DNA of 14,358 nucleotides, from contig DFEO01000040.1 of assembly GCA_002368715.1 (NCBI GenBank), positions 1-14,358 of the forward strand. The letters are read 5' to 3'. Below are positions 7,094-14,358 of this stretch, one piece after another. Within the stretch, counting starts at the first letter, position 1, and the number at the start of each line of letters is the position of its first letter. The stretch is from Ruminococcus sp. UBA3800 (GTDB lineage: Bacteria; Bacillota; Clostridia; Oscillospirales; Ruminococcaceae). Both the position numbers and the translations under genes were made by a program. The notes under the pieces are model-generated. The model did not search any database and was not told where the DNA came from. It worked only from the letters and a program-made list of their open reading frames with translations.

Positions 7094-7210
7094 GATTTTT
7101 CCTCCTTCTTGTTTTCAGCCATTCATGTACCATTGCGGTCAGCGGACTGGCCATTTTAAACGGCTGTGCCGTTCTTTTCTCGTCGGGGGTGCCCGACGGT
7201 ATCAACATAC
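7094..7210 (-). promoter_or_regulatory. Structured rplS 5' leader (candidate L19 ribosomal-protein leader)
   Basis: The leader of about 115 nt contains three stems in transcript order: CGTCGGG-CACC-CCCGACG (7181-7198), AACGGC-ACA-GCCGTT (7159-7173), and a third, imperfect one, GGCCAG-TCCG-CTGACC (one C-A mismatch, near 7138-7153). None is followed by a U-run. An autoregulatory L19 leader upstream of rplS is known in low-GC Gram-positive bacteria (Rfam L19_leader). Position and structure fit that, but I have not matched it to the covariance model. Confidence 0.55.
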
Positions 7211-7216
7211 TTGTTT

Positions 7217-7245
7217 ATTATAACACAACAGTGCCGCATTTTCAA
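7217..7245 (-). promoter_or_regulatory. rplS promoter
   Basis: Strong sigma-A-type promoter: -35 TTGAAA (7240-7245, 5 of 6 matches), 17-nt spacer, extended -10 TGT-TATAAT (-10 at 7217-7222). It sits 6 nt beyond the stop codon of the DUF2344 gene. No terminator separates the two units, so rplS may also receive read-through. Confidence 0.85.
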
Positions 7246-7251
7246 GGGAGC

Positions 7252-7953
7252 CTATGTAAAACTTTCTCCGCTTTTCGTAAGGATTTTTGTGCGCATCGCA
7301 TAAAACTCATCAAGAGTCTGCCCTGTGGCCGCCGTATAAGCGTCTATGACCACATTGAGGTTAAGGTTGAATTCATTTCCCGAAGGCAGGCGCAGCGTCA
7401 GACACAGAGCCCCGTCACGGACACCGATATCAAGAAGTGTGATGTGGGGCTTTATGTCCACAAGCTTGACATCTTTTTTCTTGGTGCGCTTCTCTATCTC
7501 GATGACCTCCTGAGAGAGGAACCTTTCAAACAAAGCCTTTGCTTCTTCGGCTGTCCTGTCCGTCGTGAGCCTTACCTCGTAAATGCTGGATGCTATCTCC
7601 AGATGCTTTTTGTCGGGCGGATAGACCCTCAGCGCTTCAAAGCCCTCGGGCATATTGGCATTGAGCCTGTCCCTTACCTCGTCGCACTCAAGCTTTTCGA
7701 TAAGGGCTATGTCCATCACCTCGCAGCAGCTCTCAAGGCCAAGAGACAGCGGCAGAGGGAACATTATATACACATGGGGATTAAACCCCTGGGTGTGCCA
7801 CACAGGCAGCTTTGCCCGCTTGATTATACGCTGGAAGGCTCTCATCATATCAAGGTGAGAGATATAGACCGCCCTGCCTTTTTTCGCAAACACTATGCGA
7901 TAGTCAAATCGCTCGATACGCAGTCTTGCGTTCTTGGGTTCATTTACCGCCAC
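7252..7953 (-). CDS. Radical-SAM-linked protein, DUF2344 (TIGR03936)
   Basis: A 233-residue soluble protein of the DUF2344 family, which occurs next to, or fused to the C-terminus of, the TIGR03960 radical SAM protein; here it is a separate gene. Family landmarks are YRIVFAKKG (about 18-26), YISHLDMMR, TQGFNPH and the PLPLSLGLES block. Its biochemical role is unknown. I chose a GTG start (7951-7953) because GGAGG lies 8 nt upstream; the longest frame's GTG at 7962 sits directly on that site. With this start it overlaps the radical SAM gene by 14 nt, and its ribosome binding site lies inside the codons of that protein's Cys-rich tail. The roughly 17 residues before YRIVF are longer than I would expect for the family. 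It is the last gene of a three-gene unit. Confidence 0.87.
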   Translation of the reverse strand: MAVNEPKNARLRIERFDYRIVFAKKGRAVYISHLDMMRAFQRIIKRAKLPVWHTQGFNPHVYIMFPLPLSLGLESCCEVMDIALIEKLECDEVRDRLNANMPEGFEALRVYPPDKKHLEIASSIYEVRLTTDRTAEEAKALFERFLSQEVIEIEKRTKKKDVKLVDIKPHITLLDIGVRDGALCLTLRLPSGNEFNLNLNVVIDAYTAATGQTLDEFYAMRTKILTKSGESFT

Positions 7954-9796
7954 AGTAAACACCTCCGCATTCTGCCTTTATGCCGCAGCCTGAACAACCC
8001 TCGGCGCAGTTTCGGGTGGTAACGGCTTCATGAGCCTTTTTGTTTTCTCTCACGAGGAAGCTATGTGAAACAAGATAGTCAAGATGCGACCACGGAGCGA
8101 CCTCATCATAAGAGCGGCGGCGGTTAGCATAAAAGGCGGGATCTATGCCGCATTCGTCAAAGGCCTCCAGCCACTTGTCAAACTTGAAATGCTCGTCCCA
8201 GCTGTCCATGTAGCAGCCTTTTTTCCAGGCGCTGTATATGACCTTTGAAATGCGCCTGTCGCCCCTGGCAAGAACCGCTTCAAGTATCGATGTGTCAGAG
8301 TAGTGCATACTAAGCCTTATCTTCTTGCTGGTAAGGCTGTTAAGCAGGTGCTGCTGTTTTTGCTTTATCATAGCCTCGGTATCCTGGGGCTCGAACTCGA
8401 AGGGAGTGAAGGGCTTTGGAACAAAGGTGGCGGTGGACACCGATACCTGGACTCCGCCCCTTCCTCTTTGTTCCTTTGGGACCTCATAATACAGGTCAAC
8501 GACCTTCTGCGCTAGTCTTGCTATTCCGGCAACATCGTCAAGTGTCTCGTCCGGCAGGCCAAGCATAAAATAGAGCTTGACCGTTGTATAGCCGCCCTCA
8601 AAGGCTATCTTGCAGGTGGAGAGTATCTCCTCCTCGGTGAGGTTTTTGTTTATAACGTCACGCAGGCGCTGAGTGCCGGCCTCCGGCGCAAAGGTAAGAC
8701 CGCTTTTTCTTACGGCCTTTATCTTTTCGAGCAGTTCGTCGCTGAAGCTGTCTATACGCAGGGACGGCAGAGAAAGGTTTATGTTTTCCTTGTCAGTATA
8801 GTCCGAAAGCTCGCTTAACAGCCTTGCTATCTCTGTGTGGTCGCTGGTGGAAAGAGATGACAGGGACACCTGCTCATAGCCTGTCTGCTCGCACAGACAC
8901 TTCGTTTCAGTCTTTATGGTGTCAACGCTCTTTTCTCTGAACGGACGGTAGATAAAGCCTGCCTGACAAAAGCGGCAGCCTCTTATGCAGCCACGAAGCA
9001 CCTCGACCACAGCACGGTCGTGGACTATCTGTGTGAAAGGCACAACAAAGGCCTCGGGATAATATACCGAATCCAGATCTTTGATTATACGCTTTTTTAT
9101 CCTCTCGGGCGCCTCGGGGACGTTCGGGGTTATGCTTTTTACTGTCCCGTCCTCGTTGTAGCTGACATCGTAAAACCTCGGGACATAGATACCCTCTATC
9201 TTACAGGCCTCACGAAGAAACTGCTCCTTTGTCGGGTTTTGGGGCTTCATCCTCTCATAGAGCTCCATGAGCTCAACGTTCACCTCTTCGCCCTCGCCGA
9301 GGATGAACAGGTCGATAAAATCCGCAAGAGGTTCGGGGTTACAGACACAGGGGCCGCCGGCCACGATGATAGGACAAAGCTCCTGTCTGTCCTTTGCAAG
9401 CACGGGTAACCCGGCCAGATCGAGCATCTGGAGAACATTATTGTAAGAAAGCTCATACTGGAGCGTAAAACCGATAAAGTCAAATTCTGTCAGCGGGTCA
9501 AGGCTCTCCAGCGCATACAAAGGGATAGCATTTTCACGCATAATGTCCTCAAAGTCCTTTTCGGGCATAAAAACACGCTCGCACCACCAGTTTTCTCTGG
9601 CGTTTTTAAGACCGTAAAGTATCTTCATACCCAGGTGGGACATTCCCACATCATAGATATCAGGAAAGCAGAAAGCAAAGCGGACATCGACCTTATCCCT
9701 GTCCTTTACGACACTTCCCACCTCGCCGCCTATGTAGCGGGCGGGCTTCTGTGTGCGAAGCAGGAGCTTGTCAAGCTTTTTTCTTATCTCTTCCAT
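7940..9796 (-). CDS. B12-binding-like/radical SAM protein, TIGR03960 family
   Basis: A 618-residue protein with an N-terminal cobalamin-binding-like domain (about 35-180, including FPDIYDVGMSHLG and GGPCVCNPEPLADF), then a radical SAM domain with the [4Fe-4S] motif CX3CX2C in RGCIRGCRFCQAG (C270, C274, C277). FAPEAGTQRLRDVINKN and KLYFMLGLP are further radical SAM landmarks. The C-terminus carries a Cys cluster (C597, C601, C604, C610, C615) that could bind a second cluster. The substrate is unknown. The ATG at 9794-9796 has GGAGG 6 nt upstream and gives the normal N-terminus MEEIRKKLDKLLLRTQKP; the longer frame to 9853 runs into the cyclase gene and lacks a ribosome binding site. It begins one base after the cyclase stop and overlaps the DUF2344 partner, so the three are probably co-translated. 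Confidence 0.93.
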   Translation of the reverse strand: MEEIRKKLDKLLLRTQKPARYIGGEVGSVVKDRDKVDVRFAFCFPDIYDVGMSHLGMKILYGLKNARENWWCERVFMPEKDFEDIMRENAIPLYALESLDPLTEFDFIGFTLQYELSYNNVLQMLDLAGLPVLAKDRQELCPIIVAGGPCVCNPEPLADFIDLFILGEGEEVNVELMELYERMKPQNPTKEQFLREACKIEGIYVPRFYDVSYNEDGTVKSITPNVPEAPERIKKRIIKDLDSVYYPEAFVVPFTQIVHDRAVVEVLRGCIRGCRFCQAGFIYRPFREKSVDTIKTETKCLCEQTGYEQVSLSSLSTSDHTEIARLLSELSDYTDKENINLSLPSLRIDSFSDELLEKIKAVRKSGLTFAPEAGTQRLRDVINKNLTEEEILSTCKIAFEGGYTTVKLYFMLGLPDETLDDVAGIARLAQKVVDLYYEVPKEQRGRGGVQVSVSTATFVPKPFTPFEFEPQDTEAMIKQKQQHLLNSLTSKKIRLSMHYSDTSILEAVLARGDRRISKVIYSAWKKGCYMDSWDEHFKFDKWLEAFDECGIDPAFYANRRRSYDEVAPWSHLDYLVSHSFLVRENKKAHEAVTTRNCAEGCSGCGIKAECGGVYCGGK

Positions 9797-9797
9797 A

Positions 9798-10388
9798 TTA
9801 CACCTCCAAGGTCTCGAGTACAGCTCTGCAGGGCGAACCGTCGCTTCCGCCAAGATTGAGGGGCGCCGCTATAAGGCGGTATCTGCCCTCTTTCACATGG
9901 CCGAGCCTTATGCCCTCAAGCAAAACGACGCCTTTGCCAAGCAAGGTCAGGTGGACCTGCTTCGGCGCATCCACAGGACCAACGGTCTGGCTCTCGTTTC
10001 CTATAAGCTTTATAGCGGCGTCTGCAAACACCTTTGCCGCATCTGCCGTGACGGTTGCCTCGCCGCCGATAAGGATGCGCTCGCCTGCGCCTGCTGTCCT
10101 TGCCTTTTCAAGGATAGAGCCTGCATCGGCAGCGGTTACATCGCCGCTGTGAAAACTGACATAGCAGTCGCCGATAAAGGTCTCCAGGGGAAGCTGATCC
10201 ACGGTAAGGCCGTCATCGATAAAGTGATAGGGCGCATCGATATGAGTGCCGTTGTGAGCACACATGGAAAGCTCCGTCAGGTTGCAGACGTCACCGTTTT
10301 TTATCAGCTGGGGAGTTCTTCTCTGCGGCTGTTCGTCACCCGGGAACACCTCACAGGAGAACACCTCCTGAGATATATCAATAAACAT
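9798..10388 (-). CDS. Cyclase family protein (kynurenine formamidase-like metal hydrolase)
   Basis: A 196-residue protein of the PF04199 cyclase family, which contains KynB-type arylformamidases and related metal-dependent amidases. The metal-binding signature HxGTHxDAPxH is complete (H45, H49, D51, H55), and the C-terminal block has the expected GRYRLIAAPLNLGGSDGSP pattern. No other kynurenine pathway gene is present, so a different amide or ester substrate is likely; the name should not be read as a tryptophan pathway assignment. No signal peptide is visible. The ATG at 10386-10388 has AGGTG about 5 nt upstream. It is the first gene after its own strong promoter and ends one base before the radical SAM gene. 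Confidence 0.88.
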   Translation of the reverse strand: MFIDISQEVFSCEVFPGDEQPQRRTPQLIKNGDVCNLTELSMCAHNGTHIDAPYHFIDDGLTVDQLPLETFIGDCYVSFHSGDVTAADAGSILEKARTAGAGERILIGGEATVTADAAKVFADAAIKLIGNESQTVGPVDAPKQVHLTLLGKGVVLLEGIRLGHVKEGRYRLIAAPLNLGGSDGSPCRAVLETLEV

Positions 10389-10407
10389 AGCGCACCTCTT
10401 TTCACAG

Positions 10408-10421
10408 GCTGTTATTACAGC
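10408..10421 (-). promoter_or_regulatory. Small inverted repeat in the cyclase leader
   Basis: GCTGT-AATA-ACAGC, a 5-bp stem with a 4-base loop, lies a few bases after the predicted transcription start and about 20 nt before the cyclase start codon. It is too short to be a terminator. It may be an operator half-site pair or a 5' stem. Confidence 0.3.
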
Positions 10422-10425
10422 TCTT

Positions 10426-10454
10426 ATTATAACACAGATCGTTTCTTATTTCAA
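10426..10454 (-). promoter_or_regulatory. Promoter of the cyclase-radical SAM-DUF2344 unit
   Basis: -35 TTGAAA (10449-10454), 17-nt spacer, extended -10 TGT-TATAAT (-10 at 10426-10431). The -35 overlaps the last codons of the protease gene and the protease stop codon lies at the edge of the spacer. Both hexamers and the spacer length are the same as in the rplS promoter. Confidence 0.85.
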
Positions 10455-11027
10455 GTGCAGTGACTCATTAGGTACAAGCTCATTCAGGAAAATCATAGCT
10501 GCCGCTGCTCCAAGAGATGGCGAAAGCTTTGCACTCAGCAAAAGCCATATCACAACAGCCGCAAGCAGCACCACAAACACCGTCCTCACAGCCCGGCTGA
10601 TCCTCTCGCCCAGCCACAGGGTCAAAAGCCTGCCGCCGTCAAAATAGCTGAAGGGCAGAAGATTGAACAGGCAGAGAAGCAGGTTCGTTTTGAAAATAAG
10701 CTCCGAGCCGAGCAAAAAAGACGCAGACGCCAGCAGCATATTGACCGCACAACCCGAAAACAGAATAACAGCTTCGGCAAGGCGGCCGTGTGTACTTCCC
10801 TTTTGGGGGACGATCCTTATACCGCCGCCATAAAAGGTCATCTCCTCCGGAGCAGAGCCGAAAAGGCTCATTGCAAGGATATGACCTATTTCGTGACAAA
10901 GGCTTGAACCGAGCACCGTGAACAGCATCAGCTGCTCGAACCCATCGGCAAGCCCCATCAGACCAATTACAAAGAAAAACGAAAACGCCGCACATATACG
11001 GACGCTGCCAATATAAAAGCATAACAT
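10446..11027 (-). CDS. Compact M50 (site-2 protease family) membrane metalloprotease
   Basis: A 193-residue membrane protein with the zinc protease motif HEIGH (H45, E46, H49) in a hydrophobic segment and the second site-2 protease motif NLLPFSYFDGG (metal ligand D130). Several other hydrophobic segments surround them, about four to six in all. These intramembrane proteases cut membrane-embedded regulators; SpoIVFB of B. subtilis is the best-known Gram-positive example, but this protein is shorter and has no CBS domain. The substrate is unknown. I place the start at the ATG at 11025-11027, opening MLCFYIGSVRICAAFSF, because GGTGAT lies 3 nt upstream; an in-frame ATG at 11051 and TTG at 11057 lie inside the hairpin and lack a ribosome binding site. 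It follows uvrA by 49 nt, and no promoter is seen between them. Confidence 0.85.
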   Translation of the reverse strand: MLCFYIGSVRICAAFSFFFVIGLMGLADGFEQLMLFTVLGSSLCHEIGHILAMSLFGSAPEEMTFYGGGIRIVPQKGSTHGRLAEAVILFSGCAVNMLLASASFLLGSELIFKTNLLLCLFNLLPFSYFDGGRLLTLWLGERISRAVRTVFVVLLAAVVIWLLLSAKLSPSLGAAAAMIFLNELVPNESLHLK

Positions 11028-11030
11028 AAT

Positions 11031-11067
11031 ATCACCGACCTTGAATATCATATTCAAAGCCGGTGAT
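11031..11067 (-). repeat. 37-nt inverted repeat masking the protease ribosome binding site
   Basis: An 18-bp stem around a single central base (in practice a small apical loop). The left arm is ATCACCGGCTTTGAATAT and the right arm ATATTCAAGGTCGGTGAT, with two G-U type pairs and no unpaired position in the stem. The core TTGAATAT-G-ATATTCAA is a perfect DNA palindrome. The right arm contains the ribosome binding site GGTGAT, and the left arm base ATCACC is the same as the anti-SD end of 16S rRNA. ATTATG follows instead of a U-run, so it is not a standard terminator. Confidence 0.8.
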
Positions 11068-11076
11068 GATAATTCG

Positions 11077-13899
11077 TCAGAGTATTTTTTTGAGATACTG
11101 TCCCGTGTAGGAAGCCTCGCAGGCGGCTATCTGTTCGGGAGTGCCCTCGGCAACTATGGTCCCGCCGCCGTCTCCGCCCTCGGGGCCAAGGTCGATGATG
11201 TGGTCAGCTGTCTTGATAACGTCAAGATTATGCTCGATGACAAGAACTGTATTTCCGCCGTCAACAAGCTTCGAGAGCACCTCTATCAGCTTGTGGACAT
11301 CGGCGCTGTGAAGACCCGTAGTCGGCTCATCAAGGATATAGATAGTCCTGCCCGTGGCACGCTTTGAAAGCTCTGTTGCAAGTTTTACACGCTGAGCCTC
11401 ACCGCCCGAAAGCGTGGTCGCCGACTGTCCTATCTTGATATACCCAAGCCCGACATCGTAAAGAGTCTGGAGCTTTCTTGATATCTTTGGGTGGTTCGAG
11501 AAAAACGAAACTCCCTCCTCCACCGTCATCTCCAGAACATCATAGATGTTCTTGCCCTTATATCTTACGTCCAGTGTTTCACGGTTATATCTCATGCCCG
11601 AGCAGACCTCGCAGGGGACATAAACATCAGGCAGAAAGTGCATCTCTATCTTGATTATGCCGTCGCCCTCGCAGGCTTCGCAGCGGCCGCCCTTGACATT
11701 GAAGGAAAAGCGTCCTGCATTATAGCCCTTCATCTTTGCATCTGCTGTCTGGGCAAAAAGCTCTCTTATATCGGTGAATACACCGGTATAGGTCGCAGGG
11801 TTCGACCTCGGGGTGCGGCCTATCGGCGACTGGTCGATACTTATCACCTTGTCAAGGTTAGATATGCCCGTCATCTTATCATAGGAGCCCGAGCGTGTCT
11901 TTGCACGGTTGAGCTTTGCCGCAAGCTCCTTGTAGATTATCTCATTGACAAGGGAGGATTTTCCGCTGCCCGACACACCTGTGACGCAGGTGAATGTGCC
12001 CAGCGGGATCTTCACTGTTATATCTTTCAGATTGTTCTGGCGACATCCGCAAACCGTGAGGTACTTGCCGCTTCCCTTTCGTCTCGTTTCCGGAACAGGT
12101 ATTTTCAAATCGCCGCTAAGATATTTTCCCGTCACCGAGCGCTCCGAGGCAATGATATCGTCAAGAGTGCCCGCAGCAACGATCTCGCCGCCGTGGATGC
12201 CGGCTCCCGGGCCGACATCCACGATGTAGTCGGCTGCTCTCATCGTATCCTCATCGTGCTCGACGACAATAAGGGTATTGCCTATATCACGCAGGCGCTT
12301 GAGGGTGGCTATCAGCTTGTCGTTGTCACGCTGGTGAAGTCCGATCGAAGGCTCGTCCAGGATGTAAAGGACACCCACGAGCGACGAACCTATCTGGGTG
12401 GCGAGCCTGATACGCTGGCTCTCTCCGCCCGAAAGGGTGCCAGCCGAACGGGAAAGCGTCAGATAATCAAGGCCAACGCTCTGTAAAAAGCCAAGGCGCG
12501 ATCTTATCTCCTTGATAATATTCTCACCTATCATCTTTTCACGCTTTGAAAGCTTGACATCCTCGAAGAACTTATAAGCATCCGAGACCGACTTGCGGCA
12601 CAGCTGAGCGATATTAAGATCGTTCACGGTCACGCTCAGCGACTCTTTTTTAAGCCTTTCACCGCCGCAGGACGGACAGGGTACGTCTCTCATACTCGCT
12701 TCGATATCAGCCTTTGCCCATTCGCTGGCAGTCTCTTTGTATCTGCGCTCAAGGTTTGGTATCACGCCCTCGAAAGCCGAGGAATAGTTCACATTCATAA
12801 ATTTTGTCGAACGCTTCAGCTCCAGCTTCTGACCCTGGGTGCCGTAGAGGAAAATATCGAGCTCATCCTGTTCCATATCCTTAACAGGCTTTGTTATATC
12901 TATCCCGTACTGCTCGGATATAGCAGTGTAATACATCATCGACACAGAACCCTCCTCGGTGCCTGACCAGCCGCTGGCCTTTATGGCTCCCTCGCTTATT
13001 GAGAGGTTCTTGTTAGGTATGATAAGGTCGGGGTCTATGCGTTTGAACACTCCAAGACCGGTACACTTCTCGCAGGCACCAAAGGGGTTGTTGAAAGAGA
13101 ACATCCTGGGAGCCAGCTCGCCTATGGAGACCCCGTGCTCGGGGCAGGCATAGTTCTGCGAGAACAAAAGCTCCTCGCCGCCGATAACGTCAACGCCAAC
13201 AAGGCCGCCTGTCAGCGAGATAACGGTCTCCAGGCTGTCGGTAAGCCTTGGCTTTATACCGTCCTTCATAACAAGGCGGTCAACGATTATCTCGATATTG
13301 TGCTTCTTGTTTTTTTCAAGCTTTATCTCCTCCGACAGGTCATAGGTTATTCCGTCTATGCGAACTCTCACATATCCGCCCTTCCTTGCTCTGTCCAGTT
13401 CCTTGGCGTGCTCGCCCTTGCGCCCCCTGACGATCGGCGCAAGAAGCTGTATCCTTGTCCCCTCGTCAAGCTCGCAGATCTGATCCACTATCTGATCTAC
13501 CGTCTGACGTCTTATCTCTCTGCCGCAGACAGGACAGTGAGGGATGCCGATCCTCGCATAAAGGAGTCTCAGATAGTCGTATATCTCGGTGACTGTGCCC
13601 ACAGTTGAGCGTGGGTTCTTTGAAGTGGTCTTCTGGTCTATCGAGATAGCAGGCGACAGACCCTCGATGCTCTCGACATCGGGCTTGTCCATCTGCCCCA
13701 AAAACATTCTCGCATATGACGACAGCGACTCAACATAGCGGCGCTGACCGTCGGCATATATGGTATCGAACGCAAGAGAGCTTTTTCCCGAGCCTGACAG
13801 TCCCGTCATAACGATCAGCTTATCTCTGGGTAAGGTCAGGTCAACATTTTTGAGGTTATGCTCCTTTGCGCCCTTTATAATTATCTTATCTTTTGACAT
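11077..13899 (-). CDS. uvrA: UvrABC system protein A (excinuclease ATPase)
   Basis: Damage-recognition ATPase of nucleotide excision repair, which loads UvrB onto lesions. The 940-residue protein is full length. It has the first Walker [10 protein letters not shown] (33-41), a zinc module with CPVCGREI nearby, the first ABC signature [12 protein letters not shown] with Walker [11 protein letters not shown], a second Walker [14 protein letters not shown], the second zinc finger starting CEACEGDG and ending CEVC, then [12 protein letters not shown] and [10 protein letters not shown]. In the finger before [13 protein letters not shown], the second cysteine of the first pair is histidine (CPEHG). 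The ATG at 13897-13899 has GGAGG 5-6 nt upstream; a longer frame starts with a TTG that overlaps this site. It begins 36 nt after uvrB, the usual order. Confidence 0.98.
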   Translation of the reverse strand: MSKDKIIIKGAKEHNLKNVDLTLPRDKLIVMTGLSGSGKSSLAFDTIYADGQRRYVESLSSYARMFLGQMDKPDVESIEGLSPAISIDQKTTSKNPRSTVGTVTEIYDYLRLLYARIGIPHCPVCGREIRRQTVDQIVDQICELDEGTRIQLLAPIVRGRKGEHAKELDRARKGGYVRVRIDGITYDLSEEIKLEKNKKHNIEIIVDRLVMKDGIKPRLTDSLETVISLTGGLVGVDVIGGEELLFSQNYACPEHGVSIGELAPRMFSFNNPFGACEKCTGLGVFKRIDPDLIIPNKNLSISEGAIKASGWSGTEEGSVSMMYYTAISEQYGIDITKPVKDMEQDELDIFLYGTQGQKLELKRSTKFMNVNYSSAFEGVIPNLERRYKETASEWAKADIEASMRDVPCPSCGGERLKKESLSVTVNDLNIAQLCRKSVSDAYKFFEDVKLSKREKMIGENIIKEIRSRLGFLQSVGLDYLTLSRSAGTLSGGESQRIRLATQIGSSLVGVLYILDEPSIGLHQRDNDKLIATLKRLRDIGNTLIVVEHDEDTMRAADYIVDVGPGAGIHGGEIVAAGTLDDIIASERSVTGKYLSGDLKIPVPETRRKGSGKYLTVCGCRQNNLKDITVKIPLGTFTCVTGVSGSGKSSLVNEIIYKELAAKLNRAKTRSGSYDKMTGISNLDKVISIDQSPIGRTPRSNPATYTGVFTDIRELFAQTADAKMKGYNAGRFSFNVKGGRCEACEGDGIIKIEMHFLPDVYVPCEVCSGMRYNRETLDVRYKGKNIYDVLEMTVEEGVSFFSNHPKISRKLQTLYDVGLGYIKIGQSATTLSGGEAQRVKLATELSKRATGRTIYILDEPTTGLHSADVHKLIEVLSKLVDGGNTVLVIEHNLDVIKTADHIIDLGPEGGDGGGTIVAEGTPEQIAACEASYTGQYLKKIL

Positions 13900-13935
13900 T
13901 GTTACCTCCAAAGGTGATTAAATTTACCGAAGCAG

Positions 13936-14358
13936 TTATTTCTTCTCGCCCCTCAGTTCTGCTATCTTGTCTCTCAGGAAGGCTGCGTGCTCGAACTCAA
14001 GAAGCTTTGCTGCCTCCTTCATCTGTTTTGTCAGCGTGTCGATGAGCTTTTCGGTCTCGGCCTTCGAGAGCTTTGTCTTCTGCCTTGCCGAATACTCTAC
14101 CTCCTCCTTCGAGGATATCTCGATAACATCTCTTATATCCTTGACTATCGTCTTCGGAACTATGCCGTGTTCCTCGTTGAACTTCATCTGGATATCCCGT
14201 CTTCTCTCTGTTTCAGTGATAGCTCTCTCCATCGACCCTGTGACAGTGTCGGCATACATTATAACCATACCCTCCGAGTTTCTGGCTGCTCGGCCTATGG
14301 TCTGGATAAGTGAGCTCTCGCTTCTTAAAAAGCCTTCCTTGTCGGCATCGAGAATGGC
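13936..14358 (-). CDS. uvrB: UvrABC system protein B, C-terminal 140 residues (gene enters from outside the window)
   Basis: The reading frame is open to the window edge and begins [16 protein letters not shown]. It includes the helicase motif VI segment QTIGRAARN, then an [17 protein letters not shown] linker typical of UvrB, and ends in the UVR domain ([18 protein letters not shown]), which contacts UvrC. UvrB is the ATP-dependent damage-verification subunit of nucleotide excision repair. An internal ATG (14266-14268) is not the start. The N-terminal helicase domains lie beyond position 14358. Confidence 0.97.
   Translation of the reverse strand, partial: AILDADKEGFLRSESSLIQTIGRAARNSEGMVIMYADTVTGSMERAITETERRRDIQMKFNEEHGIVPKTIVKDIRDVIEISSKEEVEYSARQKTKLSKAETEKLIDTLTKQMKEAAKLLEFEHAAFLRDKIAELRGEKK

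Noticed and set aside
7189..8022. A 277-codon plus-strand open frame across the rplS promoter and DUF2344 gene
   Set aside because: Opposite an intact family member and a promoter-leader region; no coding signals of its own.
9753..10463. Plus-strand open frames of 236 and 133 codons antisense to the cyclase gene
   Set aside because: Shadows of the cyclase gene, which has a full metal-binding signature and ribosome binding site on the other strand.
11031..11067. The uvrA-protease inverted repeat as an intrinsic terminator of uvrA
   Set aside because: No run of U follows the stem in either direction; the sequence after it is ATTATG, which is the protease start.
11491..12486. A 331-codon plus-strand open frame antisense to uvrA
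   Set aside because: Complement of conserved ABC ATPase coding sequence, no recognisable domain, no ribosome binding site.

Overview
The window looks like the core chromosome of a Gram-positive Clostridia bacterium, most likely a Ruminococcus-type member of the Oscillospiraceae. The evidence is the string of clostridial housekeeping genes (rplS, two type I signal peptidases, rbgA/ylqF, rnhB, yraN, thrC), the strong GGAGG-type ribosome binding sites, the paired radical SAM/DUF2344 genes and the style of the protein sequences. The genus is an inference from gene content and sequence style. I see no transposase, phage gene, CRISPR array, tRNA or rRNA. Everything except one 52-residue gene lies on the minus strand, so transcription runs from high to low coordinates.

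Layout in transcription order. (1) 14358-10446: the 3' part of uvrB, then uvrA, then a compact M50/site-2 protease. A long inverted repeat covers the protease ribosome binding site. (2) 10454-7252: a strong promoter embedded in the end of the protease gene drives a three-gene unit of cyclase-family hydrolase, B12-binding/radical SAM protein and DUF2344 radical-SAM-linked protein, all touching or overlapping. (3) 7245-6704: an rplS (L19) unit with its own promoter, a structured leader of about 120 nt and a textbook intrinsic terminator. (4) 6635-1257: a seven-gene operon starting from a good promoter with a hairpin-rich leader: lepB-lepB-rbgA-rnhB-yraN-thrC-membrane protein. Its genes overlap or are separated by 1-18 nt. 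(5) 1233-1007: a 52-aa Cys-rich DUF1540 gene on the plus strand, ending in a terminator and diverging from (6) a metallophosphoesterase (1007-300). (7) 288-1: a promoter, a leader hairpin and the first 50 codons of trigger factor (tig).

Functionally this is housekeeping: nucleotide excision repair, ribosome supply and assembly (L19, RbgA), protein export and folding (signal peptidases, trigger factor), RNA/DNA hybrid removal (RNase HII) and threonine synthesis. Several start codons were moved from the longest ORF to the one with a proper ribosome binding site: thrC, uvrA, the radical SAM gene, the DUF2344 gene, the M50 gene and the phosphoesterase. I did not find a clearly novel multi-gene system. 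The items most worth a second look are non-coding: the SD-masking 37-nt inverted repeat between uvrA and the protease, the rplS leader, the palindrome over the DUF1540 -10 element, and an identical 13-nt extended -10 box at three promoters.
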